A stretch of 64,000 nucleotides of DNA from Xanthomonas arboricola pv. guizotiae (GCF_002940205.1 NZ_MDSK01000007.1:1-64000); one strand, 5' to 3'; numbered from the stretch's first letter, positions 44,036 through 53,488 are shown. Program-made: numbers and translations. The notes: generated by a model from the letters alone, not told the origin.

Positions 44036-44184
44036 TCCCCTCGGGACATTGTCCTCCTTCGTGGGGGAGAAGGTGCCCCGTAGGGGCGGATGAGGGTGCG
44101 AGCGAAGCCTGACGTTGTTCAACTGCACGAGTGCTTCACCCGTACCCTCATCCCAACCCCTCTCCCGTGGGGAGAGGGGCTCTG
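44036..44184 (+). repeat. Intergenic repeat family, copy 2
   Basis: Second direct copy of the approximately 149-bp element, 41 bp after the first. From GAGAAGGTGCCCCGTAGGGG onward it differs from copy 1 at only a few positions (for example GCTTCACCCG for GCTTCGCCCG). It ends a few bases before the stop of the leftward membrane-protein gene at 44190. Confidence 0.85.
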
Positions 44185-44189
44185 GAGTT

Positions 44190-44573
44190 CTACTGATCGA
44201 ACGCCTCAGGCTCCGGCGCGCGCAGCGTACGCCTGATCCAGAAATAACTGATGACGAAAGTCACTGCCATCGAGCCGGCGTTCCACAGCAGCAGTTCGCG
44301 CAACATCGGCGGCCCTTGCAGGATGTGCATGTAGTAGCGGCGATCCAGTAGCGCAATGGCGTGCGGCATGAACACGCTGACGAAGGGCGTCGGCACCGGC
44401 GCGACCAGCAAGGTGATCGCGGCCGCAAAGCCGCCCACCAGCCACGGCGAATGCCGTGGGCGTTTGCGCAGCCGCGCGGCGATCCTGGTAAAGACCCACA
44501 ACAACGGCATCGCCAAGATTGCCCACAAGACCAGCAGCAACGCCACCGCCAACACGCCCTGCAGGCTCAACAT
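44190..44573 (-). CDS. Small inner-membrane protein of unknown function
   Basis: 127 residues with three probable transmembrane helices: about 6-28 (GVLAVALLLVLWAILAMPLL), about 46-66 (LVGGFAAAITLLVAPVPTPF) and about 96-116 (LLLWNAGSMAVTFVISYFWI), an Arg-rich loop (RIAARLRKRPRHSP) on the cytoplasmic side, and a charged tail. No family is recognised. It starts 6 bp after the zipA stop, so it probably shares the zipA transcript, but has no obvious division role. Its 3' end abuts the repeat pair. Confidence 0.75.
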   Translation of the reverse strand: MLSLQGVLAVALLLVLWAILAMPLLWVFTRIAARLRKRPRHSPWLVGGFAAAITLLVAPVPTPFVSVFMPHAIALLDRRYYMHILQGPPMLRELLLWNAGSMAVTFVISYFWIRRTLRAPEPEAFDQ

Positions 44574-44579
44574 CTCAAC

Positions 44580-45311
44580 TCACCAGCGCGGCGACTTGGT
44601 CAGCGGCGGTGCCTGGTGCTGGCGATCGTAGGCGCGCAATTCGTCGCGGATATGCGCCACGCGCTGGCGGCCCAGCGCATTGCGGCTGTCGTCCAGCACC
44701 ACGCCGTCGAGCAGTTCGGCCATGCGCTGCACGGTGGGCAGCATCTTTTCCCAGGCATCCAGCGCGGTCATCGGCGCCGGCAAGGTGAGGAAGAACGCAA
44801 TCGCCGGGGTCTGCATCTCGCGGATGTTGGCCATGTCGAAGCTGCCGGGCTTGAGGATGCTGGCCATGCTGAAGATCGGCCCGCGCTCCGGATGCCCCTC
44901 CACCAGGCGGTGGAAGACATTCATGTGACCGAACACCAGCCCGGTCTTCTCCGCAGCGACCACCACGTCTTCGCCACGCAGCACCTGGCCGGCCTTGGCG
45001 GCCACGAACAGCGAGACGATCTTGTCGAAATCCTGGTTGGGCCGCTTGCCGACATCGTTGCCGCCGGCGGCATCGGCATCGTCCAGGTTCAGTTCGCTCT
45101 GCTCGGCGCCTTCATTGCGCTCGAACGGATCGCCGTCCACGCCGGGCTCGCCGGAAATCACCGGCTCACGGCGCTCGCGCGGCTGGCCCTCGTCCTTGTC
45201 GACCCGGCGCCCTTGCGGCGATTTTTTCGGGCGACCAAACAGGAAGATGGCCGCGACCAGCAGCAGTCCAGCGATCAGGATCCCGATCCGGATCATGGCC
45301 ATGTCGGACAT
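44580..45311 (-). CDS. zipA: Cell division protein ZipA
   Basis: Bitopic inner-membrane protein that tethers FtsZ at the division site. 243 residues: short periplasmic N terminus, transmembrane helix about 8-27 (RIGILIAGLLLVAAIFLFG), a short charged linker (about 30-90, RRVDKDEGQPRERREPV) and the C-terminal FtsZ-binding ZipA fold (about 100-235; DFDKIVSLFVAAKAG, GDVVVAAEKTGLVFG-type, FSMASILKPGSFDMANIREM, PAIAFFLTLPAP). The linker is shorter than in E. coli (243 against about 330 residues). It lies 56 bp after smc, same direction. Confidence 0.93.
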   Translation of the reverse strand: MSDMAMIRIGILIAGLLLVAAIFLFGRPKKSPQGRRVDKDEGQPRERREPVISGEPGVDGDPFERNEGAEQSELNLDDADAAGGNDVGKRPNQDFDKIVSLFVAAKAGQVLRGEDVVVAAEKTGLVFGHMNVFHRLVEGHPERGPIFSMASILKPGSFDMANIREMQTPAIAFFLTLPAPMTALDAWEKMLPTVQRMAELLDGVVLDDSRNALGRQRVAHIRDELRAYDRQHQAPPLTKSPRW

Positions 45312-45367
45312 TCAGCGTGCCTCCGCATAAGAGTGACAGGTGTCGATATTCCGACAAGCATGGCACG

Positions 45368-48300
45368 TCATGCCGCACCCGCCAAACGTGCGGCCTCTTC
45401 CAGGTCCACGCTGACCAGGCGGCTGACGCCGGGCTCGCGCATGGTCACGCCGGAGAGCTGCCGCGCAGCCTCCATCGTCGCCTTGTTGTGGCTGACGAAC
45501 AGGAACTGCACCTTCTCGCTCATTTCCCGCACCATGTTGGCGAGGCGGCCGACATTGGCTTCGTCCAGCGGCGCGTCCACCTCGTCGAGCAGGCAGAACG
45601 GCGCGGGATTGAGCTGGAAGATCGCAAACACCAGCGCCACCGCCGTCATCGCCTTTTCGCCGCCGGACAGCAGCGAAATGCTGGACACGCGCTTGCCCGG
45701 CGGGCGCGCCATGATGGTCACGCCGGTGTCGAGCAGGTCTTCGCCGGTGAGCTCCAGATACGCATGGCCACCGCCGAACAGCCGCGGATACAACGCCTGC
45801 ACGCCGGAATTGACGCGGTCGAAGGTGTCCTTGAAGCGGCCGCGGGTTTCGCGGTCGATCTTGCGGATCGCCTCTTCCAGCGTCTCCAGTGCGGTGTTGA
45901 GATCCAGATTCTGCGCGTCCAGATATTCCGAACGCTGCGCCGCTTCGCCGTACTCCTGGATCGCGGCCAGGTTGACCGGTTCCAGCCGCCGCATGCGGCC
46001 GTCGATCTGGCCGACCGCCGCCTCCCACTCGGCAGGATTGGCCGACTCGGGCAATCCATTGACCACGTCTTCAAGCACGAAGCCTGACTTGACCACCGCC
46101 GCCGCCAGTTGCTCGGCGTTGAGCACCAGCGCCTGTTGATCGAGCTTGCGTTGCGAAATGCGTTCGCGCTGCGCCAGCGCCTGTTCGTCGCGCTGCTGAC
46201 GGGTCTGTTCGAAGCTGCGCAGCTCGCTGTCGATGCTGTCGAGCATGGTGCGTGCTTCGCCCAGCGCGCGCTCGGTGCGCACGCGCTCGCTCAGGGCGGC
46301 CTGGTGCTCGTGCTCCAGCGTTTCCACCGGCGAATCGCCGTCGCTGAGCTGGGCGACCAGATCTTCCAGTCGCGTGTCGAGCTGGCCGCGCTGGCTATCC
46401 ATGCGCTCCAGGGTCTGACTCAGCGAAGCAATCTGGGTGCGTTGCGACTCCAGCGTCAGCGCCAGCGCATGCATCGCATCGCGCACGCCGCGCGCGGCAT
46501 CGCGCGCTTGATCGCGTGCATCGGTGAGCTGACGGCGTTCGTTCTCCAGCGCCTCGCGCGTGCCTTGCAGGTCGCCCATCAGGGTCACCGCGTCTTCGAG
46601 CTTGGCGCGTGCCTCGCGTGCCTGCTCGCGGCTGGTGTCCAAGGTTTCCAGTAGCTGCGACAGCTCGGTTTCGATGCGTTCGATGCGCGCGCGCGCGGCA
46701 TCGACCTTGCCCTGCTGACTCTGCAGCTGACCGGCCAGCTCGGACACGCTGCGGTGCGCCATGTACAACTGGCGCTGCGCATCTTCGCGTTGCTGTTCGG
46801 CCGCCAGCAGTTGTTCGCGGAAGCTGCCCAGGCGCTGCTCGAGTTCGGCCTCGCGCTCCTGCAGCGTTTCGATCTGCGCACGCAGCTCCTGGATCTCGCG
46901 CTCGCGCAGCAGGGCGCCCTGCTTGGCGGCACCGGAGCGCGACACCCGCACCCAGCCCTCGCCCAGCCGCTCGCCGCTGCGGGTGATGACCGAATCACCC
47001 TCGGGCAGGCTGCGCTGCAGCGTGCGCGCGGCGTCCAGATCCTCGGCGGTGTGCAAACGTGCGAGCAAGCGACGGATCGCGATCGGCCCCTGCACCTTGG
47101 CCGCCAGCGAGGTCGGCGCGAAGCTCGCAGTGTCGGTAGCGCCGGACACCAGCGCGATGCGGCCATCGCCCAACTCGCCCAGCGCATCGACCAGTTGTTC
47201 CGGCGCCTCCACCAGCACGCCTTCGATCAACTGCCCCAACGCGCCTTCCACCGCGTTTTCCCAGCCGCTTTCGACCGTGATGCGCTCGCCGACACGTGCG
47301 GCAGAATCCAGCCCGCGCGACTTCAGCCACGCCACTGCCGCGCCCTGCTCCTGGCCGAGTGCGGCCTGCTGCAGGGTTTCCAGCGACGACAGCCGGCCAC
47401 GCGCGGCCTGCGCCTGCTTGCGGACGTCGGCCAGTTCGCCCTGGCTGGCGCGCTGTTGTTCCTGCAGCCCGCCGAGTGCGTGCTTGCGCGCCTCGACCTG
47501 CTCGGTTAGCCCGTCCAGCGAGGTCTTCTGGGTTTCGTGGCGCAGCTCGATCTGCTCGAACGCCTCGGCCAGCGCATCCAGGTCCAGCCCGGCGCGTTCG
47601 TTGACCAGCGCTTCGCGGCGGCGGTCGGCTTCGAGCGACTGGCGATCCAGGTAATCGACACGCGTGCGCTCCACTTCGCCGGCACGCGAGGCTTCGCCGG
47701 TATCGCGGTTGTGGGTTTCCCAGCGCTGCTGCCAGTCGGCCAGCCGCGCTTCGGCTTCGCGTAGCGCCTCCTGGCGGAATTCGTGGTCTTCGCGCAGCTG
47801 TTCCAGTTGCGGTTCGGCAGCGTCCACCGCCTCGCGCAGCACGCTCAATTTGGCCGAGTCGCCGCTGATGTGCTGGGTCAGTTCCTGCAGCTGGCTCTGC
47901 GCCTCATCGCGCGCCTTGTGCAGGCGCTGCGAGAGCTCGCGCTGGTGCTGGATCTGCTGCTCGATGCGCGCCAGCGCGCCACCGACCTGATAGACATCGG
48001 CCTGCGCCTTGGCCACCGCTTCGGCGGCCTCCTCGCGACGCACGCGGCCGGTTTCGATGCGCGCTTCGGCATCGCGTTGTTCGGCGATCAACTGCTGCAG
48101 GCGGGTCTCTTCCTGATTCAGTTTTTCGCGCAGGCCCTGCAGGCGGCCATCCAGGCCGCGGTATTCCAGCGCCTTCCACTCGGCGTCCTTGATCCGGCGC
48201 TCTTCCTGCAAGGCCTGATACTGCTCGGCCTGGCGCGCCTGGCGCTGCAGATGCGCCAGCTGCTTGGTGATCTCTTCGCGCAGATCGCCCAGGCGGTCGA

Positions 48301-48871
48301 GGTTTTCGCGGGTATGCCGGATGCGCGTTTCGGTCTCCTTGCGGCGCTCCTTGTACTTGGAAATGCCGGCGGCTTCTTCCAGATAGACGCGCAGGTCTTC
48401 CGGGCGCGCCTCGATGATCTGGCTGATCATGCCCTGCTCGATGATCGAGTAGCTGCGCGGTCCCAGGCCGGTGCCCAGGAACAGGTCGGTGATGTCGCGG
48501 CGCCGGCATTTGGTGCCGTTGAGGTAGTAGGCGCTATTGCCGTCGCGGCTGACCAGGCGCTTGACCGAGATCTCGTTGAACGAGGCGAACTCGCCGCTGA
48601 TGGTGTGATCGGAGTTGTCGAAGATCAGCTCCACCGTCGCCTGCGACACCGGCTTGCGCGCCGAGGAGCCGGAAAAGATCACGTCGGTCAGCGAGTCGCC
48701 GCGCAGGCGGCTGGCCGAACTTTCGCCCATCACCCAGCGCACCGCGTCGATGATGTTGGACTTGCCGCAGCCGTTGGGACCGACGATGCCGGTCATGTTG
48801 GTGGGCAGGTGCAACGTGGTCGGGTCGACGAACGACTTGAAACCGGACAGCTTGATCGTGGACAGGCGCAT
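45368..48871 (-). CDS. smc: Chromosome segregation SMC ATPase
   Basis: Condensin-type ATPase that folds and segregates chromosomes, working with ScpA and ScpB. 1167 residues from the ATG at 48871. N-terminal head with Walker A GPNGCGKSN at 31-39; two long coiled coils (about 170-480 and 660-1000); a hinge (about 500-650, GQEQGAAVAWLKSRGLDSAA, VEGALGQLIEGVLVEAPEQ); C-terminal head with signature LSGGEKAMTA and Walker B FCLLDEVDAPLDEANV. Complete and of usual length. zipA follows in the same orientation, linking segregation and division. Confidence 0.98.
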   Translation of the reverse strand: MRLSTIKLSGFKSFVDPTTLHLPTNMTGIVGPNGCGKSNIIDAVRWVMGESSASRLRGDSLTDVIFSGSSARKPVSQATVELIFDNSDHTISGEFASFNEISVKRLVSRDGNSAYYLNGTKCRRRDITDLFLGTGLGPRSYSIIEQGMISQIIEARPEDLRVYLEEAAGISKYKERRKETETRIRHTRENLDRLGDLREEITKQLAHLQRQARQAEQYQALQEERRIKDAEWKALEYRGLDGRLQGLREKLNQEETRLQQLIAEQRDAEARIETGRVRREEAAEAVAKAQADVYQVGGALARIEQQIQHQRELSQRLHKARDEAQSQLQELTQHISGDSAKLSVLREAVDAAEPQLEQLREDHEFRQEALREAEARLADWQQRWETHNRDTGEASRAGEVERTRVDYLDRQSLEADRRREALVNERAGLDLDALAEAFEQIELRHETQKTSLDGLTEQVEARKHALGGLQEQQRASQGELADVRKQAQAARGRLSSLETLQQAALGQEQGAAVAWLKSRGLDSAARVGERITVESGWENAVEGALGQLIEGVLVEAPEQLVDALGELGDGRIALVSGATDTASFAPTSLAAKVQGPIAIRRLLARLHTAEDLDAARTLQRSLPEGDSVITRSGERLGEGWVRVSRSGAAKQGALLREREIQELRAQIETLQEREAELEQRLGSFREQLLAAEQQREDAQRQLYMAHRSVSELAGQLQSQQGKVDAARARIERIETELSQLLETLDTSREQAREARAKLEDAVTLMGDLQGTREALENERRQLTDARDQARDAARGVRDAMHALALTLESQRTQIASLSQTLERMDSQRGQLDTRLEDLVAQLSDGDSPVETLEHEHQAALSERVRTERALGEARTMLDSIDSELRSFEQTRQQRDEQALAQRERISQRKLDQQALVLNAEQLAAAVVKSGFVLEDVVNGLPESANPAEWEAAVGQIDGRMRRLEPVNLAAIQEYGEAAQRSEYLDAQNLDLNTALETLEEAIRKIDRETRGRFKDTFDRVNSGVQALYPRLFGGGHAYLELTGEDLLDTGVTIMARPPGKRVSSISLLSGGEKAMTAVALVFAIFQLNPAPFCLLDEVDAPLDEANVGRLANMVREMSEKVQFLFVSHNKATMEAARQLSGVTMREPGVSRLVSVDLEEAARLAGAA

Positions 48872-49031
48872 GGGACTGAAGGTTCCGGGCACCGCACGGG
48901 CGAAGCCGGCAGGCGCTTTTTTCCTGTGAAGCCGCTCCTAAGCCCTTGATCCACAAGATCCATGGGCCGTGGAACCGGCGATGGAGCATGAGTATAGCGG
49001 GCCGGGCATCGCTGGCGTGGCCGCAGAAAGA

Positions 49032-49059
49032 CGAAGGGCGCCTAACCAGGCGCCCTTCG
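49032..49059 (-). terminator. Terminator downstream of rplI
   Basis: 11-bp perfect stem CGAAGGGCGCC/GGCGCCCTTCG around a 6-nt loop, about 20 bp beyond the rplI stop. On the minus strand it is followed by TCTTTCTG, a weak T-tract. It ends the rpsF-rpsR-rplI transcript. Confidence 0.85.
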
Positions 49060-49079
49060 GGTACGGCGTGCAGCGTGGA

Positions 49080-49529
49080 TCAGGCGTCGGATTCGACGAT
49101 GACCTTGACCGAGGTTTCCACATCGGCGTGCAGGTGCAGCACAACGTCGTACTCGCCGACATTGCGGAATGCGCCTTCGCCCAGGATCACTTCGCTCTTT
49201 TCCAGCGGCAGGCCGGCGGCGGTGAACGCCTCGGCGATGTCGCGCGGGCCGACCGAACCGTACAGCTTGCCTTCGGTCGACGCATGCGCACCGATGGTGA
49301 CGCTGGCGCCTTCGAACTTGCCGGCGCGGTTCTGTGCATCGGCCAGGATGCTGTTGGCCTTGGCTTCGTAGTCGGCACGCTTGGCTTCAAACGCTTCGAC
49401 GTTGGCAGCGGTGGCCGGCACGGCCTTGCCCTGCGGCACGAGGAAGTTGCGGCCGTAACCCGGCTTGACGCTGACCTTGTCGCCCAGGCCGCCGAGGTTG
49501 GTCACTTTCTGCAGAAGAATCAGATCCAT
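49080..49529 (-). CDS. rplI: 50S ribosomal protein L9
   Basis: 149 residues. N-terminal 23S rRNA-binding domain ([33 protein letters not shown]), long connecting helix ([20 protein letters not shown]) and the C-terminal domain ([33 protein letters not shown]). Last gene of rpsF-rpsR-rplI, but separated from rpsR by 270 bp of repeats rather than a few bases. Confidence 0.98.
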   Translation of the reverse strand: MDLILLQKVTNLGGLGDKVSVKPGYGRNFLVPQGKAVPATAANVEAFEAKRADYEAKANSILADAQNRAGKFEGASVTIGAHASTEGKLYGSVGPRDIAEAFTAAGLPLEKSEVILGEGAFRNVGEYDVVLHLHADVETSVKVIVESDA

Positions 49530-49799
49530 GGTGGTGCTCCGTTATTCGTTAGCGCCGGCGCTTTGGCCGACGCAACGTTTGCTGTCCGAATAGGAGAAGC
49601 CGGGAATCGGGATTGGGGAATCGGGAATCGTAAGAGCCCGACCGGCACCGCACCTTTAATTACCGGACTTCTATCAAGTCAAGAGCCCGCACAGTGATGT
49701 GCGGGCCGTTGTGAGGACTCACATGCGGCCGCATGGCCTATTGCGAGGACTCACTTCATTCGTGTGGGCCGCTTTGAGCGCCCCGCAACTAACGACGGA
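49530..49799. other. Repeat-bearing spacer between rpsR and rplI
   Basis: 270 bp without coding potential. It holds an imperfect GGGAATC heptamer cluster (about 49600-49636, with the flank ATCGTAAGAGC also found at 31036), an 8-bp stem GCCCGCAC/GTGCGGGC (49685-49692 with 49699-49706), and two GAGGACTCAC copies (49713-49722, 49745-49754). These look like inserted small repeats in an otherwise compact ribosomal operon. Confidence 0.6.
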
Positions 49800-50030
49800 T
49801 TAAACGTCGTGATTGTCCGTGTACGGGATCAGCGCCAGGAAACGCGAGCGCTTGACGGCCGTCGCCAGCTGACGCTGGTACTTGGACTTGGTACCGGTCA
49901 CGCGGCTCGGCACGATCTTGCCGTTCTCGGTGAGGTACTGGCGCAGGGTGTTGAGATCCTTGTAATCGATCTCCTTGACGCCCTCGGCGGTGAATTTGCA
50001 GAACTTGCGACGACGGAAGAACTTGGACAT
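49800..50030 (-). CDS. rpsR: 30S ribosomal protein S18
   Basis: 76 residues, full length: [61 protein letters not shown]18 binds S6 on the platform of the 30S subunit. It follows rpsF by 11 bp with AAGGAGCGCTGTC upstream. The first 10 residues carry the zinc- or RNA-contacting basic cluster seen in this family. Confidence 0.98.
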   Translation of the reverse strand: MSKFFRRRKFCKFTAEGVKEIDYKDLNTLRQYLTENGKIVPSRVTGTKSKYQRQLATAVKRSRFLALIPYTDNHDV

Positions 50031-50041
50031 GACAGCGCTCC

Positions 50042-50476
50042 TTAAGCGGCTTCGGCGTTGTCGCCGTCGGTATCGGTGGCGGCAGGTGCAGCATCGCCCT
50101 CATCGTCATCGCGACGACGACGCTCGCTACGCTCGGGCTTGTCGCCCTTCTCGTCCTTGCTCTTCATGATCAGCGACTGCTCGGTGTCCGGGCCGTCGCG
50201 CTTGACGACCAGGTGACGCAGCACCGCATCGTTGAAGCGGAAGCTTTCCACCAGCTCGCTCAGCACGGCCTGGTCGACTTCGATGTTGAGCAGCACGTAG
50301 TGCGCCTTCACCAGGTTCTGGATCGGGTAGGCCAGCTGACGACGGCCCCAGTCTTCCAGACGGTGGATGGTGCCGTTACCGCCCTCGATCAGCGACTTGT
50401 AGCGCTCGATCATGGCCGGGACCTGTTCGCTCTGATCCGGGTGGACCAGGAACACGACTTCGTAATGACGACTCAT
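50042..50476 (-). CDS. rpsF: 30S ribosomal protein S6
   Basis: 144 residues. The RRM-like S6 fold ([72 protein letters not shown]) occupies about 1-100, followed by an Arg/Glu/Asp-rich tail ([15 protein letters not shown]). The tail resembles the glutamate-accepting C terminus seen in other gammaproteobacterial S6 proteins. First gene of the rpsF-rpsR-rplI operon; its leader (50477-50600) has GC-rich hairpins that could act in feedback control. Confidence 0.97.
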   Translation of the reverse strand: MSRHYEVVFLVHPDQSEQVPAMIERYKSLIEGGNGTIHRLEDWGRRQLAYPIQNLVKAHYVLLNIEVDQAVLSELVESFRFNDAVLRHLVVKRDGPDTEQSLIMKSKDEKGDKPERSERRRRDDDEGDAAPAATDTDGDNAEAA

Positions 50477-50738
50477 GTTGTATTACCTTTCGGATGTGGC
50501 CGCGTGGGCCGGACAGCTCCCCGGTACCCCGCGCAAGGCGGCCGGTGGAGCAAGGAGTCCCGCCCGGAACCGGGCAGGAAGCAAGAAAGTATGGCAGTTC
50601 AGGCGTTTGGCCGCAACCGGCCGTCCAGCAAGGACATCTGAAGCCCCTCTCCTGCCGGGGCTCCAAGACGCGATCTGCGCGCCACTGGCGCGCGTGAATT
50701 GGAGCGCCCGCGCCGCAAGCGCGGGCTGGGGCGCAGAG

Positions 50739-50869
50739 CGGGGGTTGGGGTGAGGGTCCGGGGCAAAGCCACTCGTGTCGTTCAACTATCGTGTCGTTCA
50801 ACCGCGCGAGGCTTCGCCCCGTACCCTCATCCGCCCTTCGGGCCACCTTCTCCCGAGGGGGAGAAGGAA
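50739..50869 (-). repeat. Intergenic repeat family, inverted copy 3
   Basis: Related to the two repeats at 43846 and 44036 but in reverse orientation: GGGGTTGGGGTGAGGGT, GTCGTTCAAC, GCTTCGCCCCGTACCCTCAT, CCGCCC and CACCTTCTCCCGAGGGGGAG. It also shows an internal partial duplication (TCGTGTCGTTCAAC occurs twice). It ends directly at the stop codon of the Fe-S protein gene at 50870. The preceding 100 bp (50641-50738) contains further GC-rich inverted repeats such as GCGCGCCACTGGCGCGC. Confidence 0.75.
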
Positions 50870-51208
50870 TCACCGATGCTTGTCCGCCGTGGTGAAGCTC
50901 TCCCCGCAGCCGCATTCGGCGGTCGCGTTGGGATTGCTGAAGGTGAAGGTCTCGCTGAGGCCGTGCTTGCCGAAGTCGATGCAGGTGCCATCCACCAGCG
51001 GCAGGCTGGTGGGGTCGACGAAGATGCGCACCCCGCCCTGCTCGAAAACCGCGTCGTCGTCGCGCGCCTCGCGCGCCAGGTCGGTGATGTGGCCCCAGCC
51101 GGAACACCCGGTCTTGGTCACGCCAAAGCGCAGACCCAACGCACCCGGGGTCTGCTGCACGAAACGCTGCACGCGCTCCAGCGCGGCGGGGGTGAGGCTG
51201 ACGGCCAT
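50870..51208 (-). CDS. IscA/HesB-family iron-sulfur cluster assembly protein
   Basis: 112 residues from the ATG at 51208; the upstream extension in the frame is Cys/Arg-rich and not family-like. A-type carrier fold (MAVSLTPAALERVQRFVQQT, LGLRFGVTKTGCSGWGH) with the three conserved cysteines: one in TGCSGWG and two in ECGCGESF near the C terminus. Such proteins hold and deliver Fe-S clusters to target enzymes (IscA or ErpA-type). It is divergent from asnS and not in an isc or suf operon here, so which A-type role it plays is unclear. Confidence 0.92.
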   Translation of the reverse strand: MAVSLTPAALERVQRFVQQTPGALGLRFGVTKTGCSGWGHITDLAREARDDDAVFEQGGVRIFVDPTSLPLVDGTCIDFGKHGLSETFTFSNPNATAECGCGESFTTADKHR

Positions 51209-51412
51209 GAGGGCACTCCAAAACAGTGGTGGCAAGTATAGCGATGCCGCAACAAGCAGGCGGCACGCTGTGCGGCGGTGCTTGCAACAGATGGGGGCAG
51301 CGCACGCCGGCGACAAGCGCAGCAGTGGGCAAGCTGTTCAGATGCTCGCGCCGGCGCGGTCGCAGCCAGTAAACTCGCAGGCCATTCAAGGTCGCTACGG
51401 CGAGGAACAGTC

Positions 51413-52807
51413 ATGACGGTGGTCAGCGTTGCACATGCGCTTGCGGGGAAGCTCCCGGAAGGCGGCGAAGTCACGGTACGGGGGTGGGTGCGCACGCTGC
51501 GCGGATCTGCCGGACTGGCCTTCATCAACGTGACCGATGGCTCCTGCTTCGCTCCGATCCAGGTGGTGGCCAACGACACCCTGCCCAACTTCGACGAGAT
51601 CAAGCGCCTGACCAGCGGTTGTTCGATGATCGCCAAGGGCGTGCTGGTGAAGTCGCAGGGCAAGGGCCAGTCGTTCGAGATCCAGGCCAGCGGCGTGGAG
51701 ATCGTCGGCTGGGTCGAGGACCCGCTGACCTACCCGATCCAGCCCAAGCCGATGTCGCCGGAGTTCCTGCGCGAAGTGGCGCACCTGCGCCCGCGCACCA
51801 ACCTGTTCGGCGCGGTCACCCGCATCCGCAACTGCCTGGCGCAGGCGGTGCACCGCTTCTTCCACCAGAATGGCTTCAACTGGATCAGCACCCCGATCAT
51901 CACCACCTCCGACGCCGAAGGCGCCGGGCAGATGTTCCGCGTCTCCACGCTGGACATGGTCAACCTGCCGCGCGATGCCAAGGGCAACGTGGATTTCAGC
52001 CGCGACTTCTTCGGCAAGGAAACCTTCCTGACCGTGTCCGGCCAGCTCAACGTGGAGGCCTACTGCCTGGCGCTGAGCAAGGTCTACACCTTCGGCCCGA
52101 CCTTCCGCGCCGAGAACAGCCACACCACGCGCCACCTGGCCGAATTCTGGATGATCGAACCGGAAATCGCCTTTGCCGATCTGGCCGAAGACGCGCGCCT
52201 GGCCGAGCAGTTCCTCAAGTACCTGTTCCGCGCGGTGCTGGACGAGCGTGGCGACGACCTGGCGTTCCTGGCCGAGCGCGTGGACAAGAATGCGATCGCC
52301 AAGCTCGAAGCCTTCATCAACGCACCGTTCGAGCAGATCGACTACAGCGAGGCGGTGAAACTGTTGCAGAACTCGGGCAAGACCTTCGACTTCCCGGTCG
52401 AATGGGGCCTGGACCTGCAGACCGAGCACGAGCGCTGGCTGACCGAAGAACACATCGGCCGCCCGGTGGTGGTGACCAACTACCCCGAGCACATCAAGGC
52501 CTTTTACATGCGCCTGAACGACGACGGCAAGACCGTCGCGGCGATGGACGTGCTGGCACCGGGCATCGGCGAAATCATCGGCGGCAGCCAGCGCGAAGAG
52601 CGCCTGGATGTGCTGGACGCGCGCATGGCCCAGTTCGGCCTGGATAAGGAGCACTACAGCTGGTACCGCGATTTCCGTCGCTACGGCTCGGTGCCGCATG
52701 CCGGCTTCGGCCTGGGGTTCGAGCGCCTGGTGGTGTACGTGTGCGGGCTGAGCAACATCCGCGATGCGATTCCCTACCCGCGCGCGCCGGGCAGCGCGGA
52801 GTTCTGA
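51413..52807 (+). CDS. asnS: Asparaginyl-tRNA synthetase
   Basis: Charges tRNA-Asn. 464 residues from the ATG at 51413 (GAGGAACAG precedes). N-terminal OB-fold anticodon domain ([20 protein letters not shown]), then class II catalytic core: [20 protein letters not shown] (motif 2) and [20 protein letters not shown] (motif 3), ending in [14 protein letters not shown]. The AEFWMIEPE motif distinguishes AsnS from AspS. Four small genes follow immediately, the first only one base beyond the stop. Confidence 0.98.
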   Translation: MTVVSVAHALAGKLPEGGEVTVRGWVRTLRGSAGLAFINVTDGSCFAPIQVVANDTLPNFDEIKRLTSGCSMIAKGVLVKSQGKGQSFEIQASGVEIVGWVEDPLTYPIQPKPMSPEFLREVAHLRPRTNLFGAVTRIRNCLAQAVHRFFHQNGFNWISTPIITTSDAEGAGQMFRVSTLDMVNLPRDAKGNVDFSRDFFGKETFLTVSGQLNVEAYCLALSKVYTFGPTFRAENSHTTRHLAEFWMIEPEIAFADLAEDARLAEQFLKYLFRAVLDERGDDLAFLAERVDKNAIAKLEAFINAPFEQIDYSEAVKLLQNSGKTFDFPVEWGLDLQTEHERWLTEEHIGRPVVVTNYPEHIKAFYMRLNDDGKTVAAMDVLAPGIGEIIGGSQREERLDVLDARMAQFGLDKEHYSWYRDFRRYGSVPHAGFGLGFERLVVYVCGLSNIRDAIPYPRAPGSAEF

Positions 52808-52808
52808 G

Positions 52809-53186
52809 GTGACGACCGCGGCGGCCACGGTCACCATGTACCGCCCGCTGGGGCCGGAGCAATACGCGTTGGTGCGCGAGGCCGGCTTACGCCGCTGGCC
52901 GCCACGGTTGCCGGAGCAACCGATCTTTTACCCGGTCACCAATCAGCGCTACGCCGAGGACATCGCGTCACGCTGGAACGTCAAGGACAGCGGGGTTGGC
53001 TATGTTGCGCAGTTCGAGGTGCGCGCAGCGTTCGTCGAAGACTACGCCATCCAAAAAGTCGGCGGCGCGCACCACACCGAGTGGTGGATCCCTGCCGAAG
53101 AGTTGGATGCGTTGAACGACAATATCGTTGGCCTGATCGACATCATCGGCCGGTTCGATGCCCCGCCCACGGAGCACGAGGCATGA
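52809..53186 (+). CDS. Small conserved hypothetical protein, often annotated as ADP-ribosylation/crystallin J1
   Basis: 125 residues from a GTG at 52809, immediately after the asnS stop; an ATG at 52836 giving MYRPLGPEQ is an equally good start. Contains MYRPLGPEQYALVREAG, LPEQPIFYPVTNQRYA, DIASRWNVKDSGVGYVAQFE and QKVGGAHHTEWWIPAEEL. I recall similar small proteins annotated as ADP-ribosylation/crystallin J1, but no catalytic motif is evident and the name may be misleading. Soluble. It overlaps the next gene by ATGA, so is co-translated. Confidence 0.7.
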   Translation: MTTAAATVTMYRPLGPEQYALVREAGLRRWPPRLPEQPIFYPVTNQRYAEDIASRWNVKDSGVGYVAQFEVRAAFVEDYAIQKVGGAHHTEWWIPAEELDALNDNIVGLIDIIGRFDAPPTEHEA

Positions 53187-53488
53187 CGCTGTTCTTCGCA
53201 CTGTGTTTTGTCGGTGTCGCCGTTGCCGGTCTGACTGCGCTGCTGATCTTCTGGCCGCTGACCCTGGTGCATCTGCGCGACCGCCACCCGGACGCGCTGG
53301 CCAGCTTCGGCGAGCCGGCCTTCATCAGTCCCGTAGCGTTGCGCTGGCTGCTGGCGCGCCGTTACCGCAGCCACCGCGACAGCGCGCTGTCCGGCCTGGC
53401 CACCCCCGCCTGGCTATCGCTGCTCACCATCTTTTTCGGCCTGGGCATGGCGGCCCTGCTCGGCCTGCTTTCCAGGGTAATGCCATGA
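53183..53488 (+). CDS. Small inner-membrane protein
   Basis: 101 residues, coupled to the previous gene through ATGA. Two transmembrane helices: about 2-27 (LFFALCFVGVAVAGLTALLI) and about 76-96 (WLSLLTIFFGLGMAALLGLL), joined by a basic loop (LVHLRDRHPDALASFGE, LARRYRSHRDSAL) that is probably cytoplasmic. Function unknown. It overlaps the next gene's ATG. Confidence 0.75.
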   Translation: MTLFFALCFVGVAVAGLTALLIFWPLTLVHLRDRHPDALASFGEPAFISPVALRWLLARRYRSHRDSALSGLATPAWLSLLTIFFGLGMAALLGLLSRVMP

